From Ilyonectria destructans (Eukaryota > Ascomycota > Sordariomycetes > Hypocreales > Nectriaceae), in the NCBI GenBank assembly GCA_020740775.1, contig JAHEWK010000012.1, forward strand, positions 868,001 to 932,000: a DNA stretch of 64,000 bases, written 5' to 3'. Both the position numbers and the translations under genes were made by a program. Shown one piece after another: positions 57,252 through 64,000 of the stretch. Within the stretch, counting starts at the first letter, position 1. Each line of letters opens with the position of its first letter. Below the pieces are notes generated by a model. It was not told the origin of the DNA and searched no databases. It saw nothing but the letters and a program-made list of their open reading frames with translations.

Positions 57252-57641
57252 TCAAACGAGCTCGTTCTCGAAGAAGACCATCATCGCCCCCTGGTGGACA
57301 CTCTTGGCGAAAGCCTTGAGCTCCCCGTGCGCAGCACATTCGTTATCATAGTAAGCCATATCATCCGCTGACTTGAAGACAGAAATAACAGCAATGGTGA
57401 ATCCTTGCGCTCGCTGGTCAGGCTTTGCTACGCCAGCAGTGACAGAGACGATATAAGGCTTGCCATCCTGAAGTCGAATAATTAGTCATGACTCTAATTT
57501 GCAATATCCAATTTAAGAGTCATCTCCAAGACGAACCTTGACGGCCTTTGAGGGCATGCCCTTGTAAATATCGAGCAACTTTTGTTGATCCTCCACGCCG
57601 GGGATCTTGAACAAGGTAACGCGGTTGATTTGCTTAGACAT
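57252..57641 (-). CDS. Stress-responsive alpha/beta barrel (Dabb) protein
   Basis: Exons 57537-57641 and 57252-57467 give 106 residues, the normal size of a single Dabb domain (dimeric ferredoxin-like fold). It begins INRVTLFKIPGVEDQQKLLDIY and has the domain's later strand-helix pattern (IVSVTAGVAK, FTIAVISVFKSADDMAYYDNECAAH, LKAFAKSVHQGAMMVFF), including the usual Tyr-His near the end of helix 2. Dabb folds include enzymes that cyclise or isomerise small aromatic-type compounds and proteins of unknown role. Its promoter holds the best palindrome of the shared motif, so it belongs to the same regulon. Function unknown. Confidence 0.85.
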
Positions 57642-60600
57642 GGTGTAGGGTTTATCGAAAGAGGTGAGTGATAAGACAAGGATCTTAGATGAGAATCGAG
57701 ATATCAGAGACAAGGTAGTATAAATGCGTCACTTAAAGAGGACGAGGGGGGGATGACGACTGTACTAGATCTAAATAGATCAGTTATTCGGAAACGGGGG
57801 TCAAAATTCCGACCCGTCGGAATCTCCCCCCGGACTCCGGATAAGAGGTCCACCCGATCTGCCGCTAACCAATGTCCAACAGAATATTGGGGTACGAATT
57901 GGCTCCTGTGTATTCCTCCGGCTTAGTGGTATTCCACAGATAGGCGGGGGCTTCTAATTGAGTCTTCCGATTGGGAGTGTTGTGTGGGCAAAAGTTCGTT
58001 CGTGTACGAATATTCCGGCCTTTTCGACAAGCGTTGTCGCAACCATCAAAAGTCTTCTCCAAGGAAAAATTTCAGAGGCGCATCAACGATATCATGACCA
58101 ACCACGGTCAGAGAATGGTCCCTCTTTTATCTTTTACTCTTGTATCAGGAGTATAGTGTTACGTAGAACTTACATCTCCCTCGTGCTTGGAAGAAGGCTT
58201 TGCTTTCGGTCAATGCATCGCGTTCTGATGTTTAAATGTCTGGTCGTTCTTACTTCCCTCGGTCTTGGATGTTCTGTAGGGCCTTGAGATCTCTAGCCAC
58301 TCTGAGCGCACTCAAAGTCTTCGAATTTCAGACCGTGTGGTTGAAACTGACTGGTTGACAGTGTCGGTTTCTGTTGCAAAGCTGAAAGGAGGTCTCTGGT
58401 CGCCATCGATAAACCGAATGGTCTTAAGACATTAGTTACAGTAGCCAATAGCACTATACAATCTCTTTAGCTATATGTGGCTGACTTGGTGGAAAGAGAG
58501 ACTACATGGGCGCGGTGGTCGCGTGTACTGTTTAGAGTCCATCTCAGAGAAAAAGAGCGACTCGCCATTTATTATTATTTCATAATCAATTCATCAAGAT
58601 TCATAATCTAAGCTGAGCCATCCGAATCAAATTCCAGAATGAAGCTGATTCGAAATTGTTTCTTAGTCCGTACGGAAATTTCAAGGTTTTCGGAAATTCG
58701 GGAGACAAACTATCGACCCCTCTCTTGCCGAATCCGAACCCGTCTCCGAGGTCGACCGTGCGATGCGTGAACGCGGCATTCTTTTGCGTTAATAAATCAA
58801 GACGGCCCATCAATTGCCAGCAGGTTATGCGACCCAATTAGACCTAGGCCTGATCTTGCGGCGGCAGATAGGTCGGCTCTTCCTTATCGTTCGTCTTATG
58901 CTCGGAACTCGGAGCCCCCGTGGACACCCGAATGGGTGATATACGCACGTCTTGTAGGCACACTTTGGGACAGCGGGAACAAGCTTCCCGGAAGATTGTT
59001 CTACCCATTGATACCCCGGCCATGCTCCAAGGCTTTGCAATCTCAACACACAGGGGAAGAAAAATAATTACGGCACGGGCCGAGGTTAGATGCCGCCTCA
59101 AACATGGGTTCTAAGTTCGTCATATGCGTAACATTTTCAACATCCAAGAGGAAGCCTTCAGGGATTAATCTGCCGTTATCTGGGAAGCACTCACTGCCAA
59201 TTATTAGGAATATTAGGAATAGTCTTGACTCTTTGACACTGTGCACCCTTTGGTCTAGATCATTCGCTTCCCATAGCAAGGACCTTTTCTCATAGTTAGC
59301 CGTGTCCCAGGGCCGGAACAGGCGATATAGATTTCGAAATGTGTGACAGAAGCGAGTAGGTCGGTTAACTGCCAGTTCTATGAAATTAGTAGCCCCCTTT
59401 TCACTAACATCACTTAAAGTTTCGTTTGAGCATCGTCTCGAGCTTGTCATTCGATATGACCAGTCATGGCCTCTCATCGCTACCAATATATGATGAAAGC
59501 TGAGGAGTTGCGGAGGCCCAGTCCCGGTCCAGCACACTGGGTCTTTTCAATGCATAGTATATCAGCATACTTGTGACAAAGAAAGCCAGTATAGTCGCAG
59601 GCTTCATCGGACATTCCACACTATGCTTTTGCGCCATCCCTACAAGCCTTGTTTAGTACATTCAATACCTTTCACACGAAATCGTCCTCTACTATGACGG
59701 ACTTTTGACCTTTTAGAGACGACATGATTCCAGAATGTATCCACTTATTTTCTTTCCTTCCTTTCTATCTATTCTAGCGGGCTTCGTGATACATATTTCT
59801 CCTATCTAGGACTGTTCGTTGCTTCTTCAGATTCCGCCATTAAGCCCTCAATCACACTCGGCACTGTCATAATACACGCGTTATGAATTATTGTACATGG
59901 ATTTGGATTGATCTCAGAAACCACTTTGTTTTTCTTCTTGAAAATTTACAGCTAACTCACCACTTCATTAAGATAGACCTGGTACGAGTTGTCCCACTTT
60001 GCTTATATATCACAATCGCTTTCCAGATATAGACCAGTGCGTGACCACGTTTGAGGTAGACTACTTCTACTCACCATGACTAAAAGATAATTACTATAAT
60101 TCACCGAGCGTTGCAATCAATAGGGTTCGCTTATTTTCTCCAAGATTTGACATGTGTCCAAACCCGAAAACCCAGGGTTGGATATCTCGATTTGCAACAC
60201 ACCCATCAGAAGCAGGGTCGATGAAAGCCCAAGATCTCTGCCGCCTTCGTGTTATCCAATTGCTAAACAGCCATTGAAGGTGGCAAAATAATTCGCATGG
60301 CAAAAGTCGCCTCTGCGGAGTCCAGTGCAACTCCGCTTAGTGCCTCGGAGCGGCGACCTGCCCCTCTCGACCAGGGAATTGCCAGGTATAGGACATCAAT
60401 CGACGCCGCTCGCAACATGCGCTTACATTGCATGTTCCCATAAACATATCCAAAAGCGCAGTTGCGGAATCAAAATGCCCCCGCAGCTCGCCAAGGCCTC
60501 GCCGGCAGACGTTATGCGAACTCCGCTCCGCAAAATCCGCTTCCGCTTTTAGTCATTTAACTCCGAATCCAACGTCCGTCCTCTGGAGCTGTCGTGCAGG

Positions 60601-60696
60601 TATATCATCACCGCTCTGCCAACGTACCAGTGGGCATATTATCAAACCATTCACTCACCAACCAAAACCAAAACCAGAACCAAAACAACACTCACA
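57642..60696. other. Long intergenic region, no supported gene
   Basis: About 3 kb. A minus-strand frame of 164 codons at 59043-59537 has no recognisable content. TTCCGA at 57965-57970 and TCGGAA at 58690-58695 extend the motif field. The last 45 bases are a CCAAAAC-rich leader before the NmrA-like gene. Confidence 0.4.
57806..57823. promoter_or_regulatory. Palindromic regulator site before the Dabb gene
   Basis: ATTCCGAC-CC-GTCGGAAT, a perfect inverted repeat of 8-base arms with a 2-base centre, 165 bases upstream of the start. A single TCGGAA at 57788-57793 sits next to it. Confidence 0.6.
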
Positions 60697-61817
60697 ATGA
60701 AGGTTGCTATCGTAGGCGCTACCGGCGAGACCAACCAGTCCATCATTGCTGCCCTGCTTCAGCGCCGAGAGGACTTCGTAAGCCCTATAATCCCCCCTGT
60801 TGCCGCTATGCGCTAGTTAGCGGGGACTAACAACAACCCGATAGGAAATCACCGCCTATGTTCGGCCGGCCTCAATCAATAAGCCAGAGGTTGAAAGCGT
60901 CAAAGGCCAGGGCGTTGCAATCGTCCCTTTCGAGCTTGAATCGCCGCACGAGGAGCTGGTTAAAGCACTCACGGGGCAGGATGTTGTCATCAGCTGCATC
61001 ATTCCCTTCACGTCCGACTCCCAAAAGGCTCTCGCCGACGCGGCCAAGGTCGCAGGTGTGAAGCGGTTCGTGCCCAGCGCATTTGGGTCCATTAGTCCGC
61101 CAAAGGGTACAATGGTGCTTCGAGAGATCGTAAGCCCCCCCTACTAGCCTTGAAATGTTGGTTACGGGTGTTGACACTCTACAGAAAGAAGATGTTCTCA
61201 ACCACATCAAGAAAATATACCTACCCTACACCGTGATCGACGTCGGATGGTGGTACCAGGGCTCCCTCCCGCGGCTCCCATCTGGCAAGATCGACTACGC
61301 GGTTACGTTCCCCATGCCGAACATGTACGGCGACGGTAACCTCCCATCGGCGCTCACCGACTTGAGGGATGTGGGCAAGTACGTCGCTCGCATCATCGCC
61401 GATCCCCGCACGCTCAACAAGTCCGTCTTCGTGTACAACGAGATATGGACGCAGGAGCAAATCTTCACGCTACTCGAAAAGGGCAGCGGCGAGAAGATCC
61501 CACGCGAGTACTTGTCCAAAGAAGAGGTCGAGGCCACGATCGAGGCCGCGAACAAGAGGTACTACAACGAGGAGTCACTCCCCAACCTCCTGGGCCTAGC
61601 AGTGGTGCAGTATGCCAACTCGGTCTGGCTGCGGGGGGACAACCTTCCCGAGAGTGCCGAGTATCTTGGATACCTGAGCGGCAAGGAACTGTATCCCGAT
61701 GTAGAGACCATCAAGTTCGAGCAGTATGTTGCAGAGGTTTTGGCCGGCAATGGCAAGGCGACGTACGCCAACCGCACTTTTGACTTTGGGACTAAGGACG
61801 GCGAGGACACCAAGTGA
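60697..61817 (+). CDS. NmrA/isoflavone-reductase-like NAD(P)-binding protein
   Basis: Exons 60697-60777, 60845-61129 and 61185-61817 give 332 residues. The Rossmann motif is VAIVGATGETNQS at the start. The core of atypical SDRs of the NmrA/PCBER group follows: DVVISCIIPFTSDSQKALADAA, then GVKRFVPSAFGS, then a Lys in the position of the active-site KxxxxxY loop after the second splice (TVIDVGWWYQGSLPR). Such proteins are either reductases of phenolic compounds or redox sensors acting on regulators. It is convergent with an AlcR-like activator. The leader has repeated CCAAAAC units. Substrate unknown. Confidence 0.85.
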
Positions 61818-62213
61818 GCAGTAGTCAGCGACCGAGCGAGGGGGATGGCGCCGCAGACGACGCCTTCGCCGTTCGTGACTTTGCCGCCGGTCTCGATCAT
61901 GTTCTGACGTCTTGGAGTAGATATGATGGCGGCCGATGATAGCTCATTGTACGATAGAATTTGAGAATAAAGGAGCTAGTAATCTGCTACGAGGAGTATG
62001 ATTCATTTCTATTAGAGTTAGAGTCACGATTCAAGCACGAAGTAGAACGTGTCATGCAACAAATAGGTCTTAGATAGTCCCTGATAATCCACACATGAGA
62101 TTCGCCGATTATACCGCTGATCCCTTAATTCGTTGTACACAAGACCCAATATCCAACCGAACCCTGACGAGGGTGAGAAGCAAAAATTAGACACGCCTTA
62201 GCACCAAATACAC
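61818..62213. other. Convergent 3' spacer
   Basis: Spacer with no gene between the NmrA-like gene and the AlcR-like gene. Confidence 0.5.
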
Positions 62214-64000
62214 TCAGGTTAGAATACCTGAGATGCCCGTCGGCATCAAATACGGAATCAACGCCGAAGAAAGAATACTTGCAATATTCCGTGCCATGTC
62301 TGACTTCTTCCCCAAGCAGTAGAGGGCTTTGGTACAGTCCTCACACCGCCTGGCCAAAATCATTATCGTAGGACTTTCCAACGAGGATGGGTCATGTCGG
62401 ACTGACTCCTCCACCTCAGTCAGATGAAGGATGGCTGCCTTGGTGAATGCCCGAATTAAGATCATGGTCCAAGGCTCTGTCAAGATCGAACCCTCAACAA
62501 CGGCAAAGTGGAGATCAGATACATGGGTGCCAGGAATATCACCAGCTCGGGGGCACGTTGAAACCCGGGCGAGGTCGGAGAGGATCGCGGCGCTGTCCTG
62601 TCGTAGGAACCTGACCACGTCGACTCTAAGGCGAGCCTGTGTAGAGTATTCCACGCCGAGGTTGTTCTCGTCCACCAACTCAATCAGATCGGCAAGGAGG
62701 AGAGCGGCGCAGTGGAAATGCGCGACGACGCATACGAACCAGCTCTGGATATGTGTTGGAACTGAGTCGTACTGATGAACGAGATCTCGGAAGAATGCTC
62801 CGTACGTCACATTCCAGTGCTTGTAGACGGCCATGGAATTCGAAATGACCTTCTCAACGGCCTCGCCGCGGTATTTGCTCCGCACCGTATTCTGTAAATA
62901 CGAGACGTGCCTGAACAATATCACCTTGACTGGTGCTGCTGCCACAACGCCCTTGGTAGCCGTTTCCGTCGAACACGGCCAGCGCAGTACTCCTTCCACA
63001 TTCTCTCTCACGAAAAGCTCAGCCCACCATCTGGCGTCATGGGGGCTATACTCGATATTAAAGGCGTCATGCTCCGGGCGGTCTGGATACGATGGATATG
63101 TCGGATCGTGATGACACTCCTCGTCAGAAACGACGACGGGACGGCCGTTCATTGAAGATGAGACAGTATCGAACATGACGGTCATCCAGTAGACGAGGCC
63201 AATAGTGCCTCTTTCTTCGTCGCTGAGGGACTCGGCGCTAGTGGCCCTTTCTAGTCCAAGGGAGCTCTTCGACGAGTCAAGCACTCCCGTCTCGCGGGCC
63301 TCGTATTGGAACTTGAGAGCATGCATCTTCCGAGCTGCCCGTTCCATAAACACTGGCGGACCTTCGGCAGCGATGATGTCGCTAATTTGCGATGCAATTG
63401 AGCCTTCTCCACCCACGATGGGGCTGTCACCACCGAAACCATTGGGTGGCATGCTGTCCCTTCTGTCAAAGGCGAGATCTTCATCATCCATTGGCTTCTG
63501 GGCCAGCCCCATAATCAAATCCGCGCACACCACCCTGAAGCATTCCATATCTGAGCAATCCTGGAGAGCGCGTTTCGCCTGTGCCCAAAATGACTTCTGG
63601 AGGGTGCGGTCGAAGTCGGCATTCATATCGTCGGCGAAATCTGTGCTGTCAAGGGATGCTAGACTTTGGGGAAACCTCTCACGTTCACGCTGGCTACCCT
63701 GGGCCCATTGTGTGGCGAAGGCCATGATGGCCAGATGGAGGGCTTTTGACGCTGCCTTGTCCTCCGATCTCGTGAGCTTAATCAACTTGGTTGACTGGGC
63801 GACTTTATCAAGCTTGACCACACGGCGGTATATCCTATTGTCTTGCTGCTTCGGTTCGTAATGGTCGAGAACATTCAGTTTCTCAAAGTCGGACGCCAAC
63901 CAGCTGACCCCATTCGAGGATGGTCGGGCGACAGAGTTGGGCCGGTACGGGCATGTCTCTTCGGACAGCCAGCACGACAAGGCGTGTTCCAGAACATCGT
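62214..64000 (-). CDS. alcR: AlcR-like transcriptional activator, C-terminal part (cut by right edge)
   Basis: An open frame of about 595 codons runs to the right edge; the N-terminal zinc cluster lies outside. It follows Aspergillus nidulans AlcR, activator of ethanol and amine-derived aldehyde catabolism, along its length: ALSCWLSEETCPY, then EDKAASKALHLAIMAFATQWAQ, FRVVCADLIMGLAQ, VYWMTVMFDTVSSSMNGRP with VVSDEECH, RWPCSTETATKG with APVKVILFRHVSYLQ, and the closing LGKKSDMA. No intron is visible in the part seen. AlcR regulates alcohol and aldehyde dehydrogenase genes; being about 6 kb from the aromatic-amine cluster is notable because that route would also yield an aldehyde, but a link is only inference. 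Confidence 0.82.
   Translation of the reverse strand, partial: DVLEHALSCWLSEETCPYRPNSVARPSSNGVSWLASDFEKLNVLDHYEPKQQDNRIYRRVVKLDKVAQSTKLIKLTRSEDKAASKALHLAIMAFATQWAQGSQRERERFPQSLASLDSTDFADDMNADFDRTLQKSFWAQAKRALQDCSDMECFRVVCADLIMGLAQKPMDDEDLAFDRRDSMPPNGFGGDSPIVGGEGSIASQISDIIAAEGPPVFMERAARKMHALKFQYEARETGVLDSSKSSLGLERATSAESLSDEERGTIGLVYWMTVMFDTVSSSMNGRPVVVSDEECHHDPTYPSYPDRPEHDAFNIEYSPHDARWWAELFVRENVEGVLRWPCSTETATKGVVAAAPVKVILFRHVSYLQNTVRSKYRGEAVEKVISNSMAVYKHWNVTYGAFFRDLVHQYDSVPTHIQSWFVCVVAHFHCAALLLADLIELVDENNLGVEYSTQARLRVDVVRFLRQDSAAILSDLARVSTCPRAGDIPGTHVSDLHFAVVEGSILTEPWTMILIRAFTKAAILHLTEVEESVRHDPSSLESPTIMILARRCEDCTKALYCLGKKSDMARNIASILSSALIPYLMPTGISGILT

Noticed and set aside
59043..59537. Minus-strand frame of 164 codons in a long intergenic region
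   Set aside because: No recognisable motif, no neighbouring exon and no helpful start context; length alone is not enough.
1..64000. tRNA, 5S rRNA, CRISPR arrays and bacterial-type operons
   Set aside because: No A-box/B-box pairs, 5S-like sequence or regularly spaced repeats were found by eye, and the window is eukaryotic.

Overview
The window is from a filamentous ascomycete (Pezizomycotina). Genes are split by 50-120 nt introns with GT(A/G)NGT donors, CT(A/G)A(C/T) branch sites and YAG acceptors. Fungus-specific families are common: Zn2Cys6 regulators, an AlcR-like activator, a CYP51A-type sterol demethylase, CorA-like membrane proteins and a MULE-derived transposase gene. The CYP51A type and general gene style suggest Sordariomycetes, which is inference. 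I rebuilt gene models by hand; every exon chain given keeps its reading frame.

Left part (0-27 kb), apparently unrelated genes: a GPI12-type deacetylase (+), a large intronless RyR-domain protein (-), a seven-exon CorA-like membrane protein (-), a short-chain dehydrogenase (+), a MULE-derived gene (+), a PPPDE-like gene with a cullin-like remnant behind it (-), a four-helix membrane protein (+), a salicylate-hydroxylase-like monooxygenase (-), two divergent genes that seem to be paralogues of an unrecognised fungal family, and a gamma-glutamyltransferase (+). A GC-rich 40-bp tandem duplication in an LTR-like tract lies near 26.6 kb.

Middle part (27-39 kb): an MFS sugar/quinate-type transporter, an ARCA-like Zn2Cys6 regulator and an intronless bacterial-looking FAD oxidoreductase form a small group. 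After 1.6 kb of spacer come a CYP51A-type P450 and a decayed alpha/beta hydrolase.

Right part (39.7-57.7 kb), the most coherent region: NADPH-P450 reductase and copper amine oxidase (divergent), an amino-acid/amine permease, homogentisate dioxygenase and fumarylacetoacetase (divergent), a CYP504-type phenylacetate hydroxylase and a Zn2Cys6 regulator (divergent), and a Dabb-domain protein. Together they could import an aromatic amine or amino acid, oxidise the amine, hydroxylate (hydroxy)phenylacetate to homogentisate with a dedicated reductase, and cleave it to fumarate and acetoacetate. Nearly every promoter in this block carries TCGGAA/TTCCGA sites, some as perfect palindromes, so a local regulon is likely. 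The window ends with an NmrA/isoflavone-reductase-like gene (+) and an AlcR-like activator (-) cut by the right edge.

I saw no tRNA, rRNA, CRISPR array or complete transposon.
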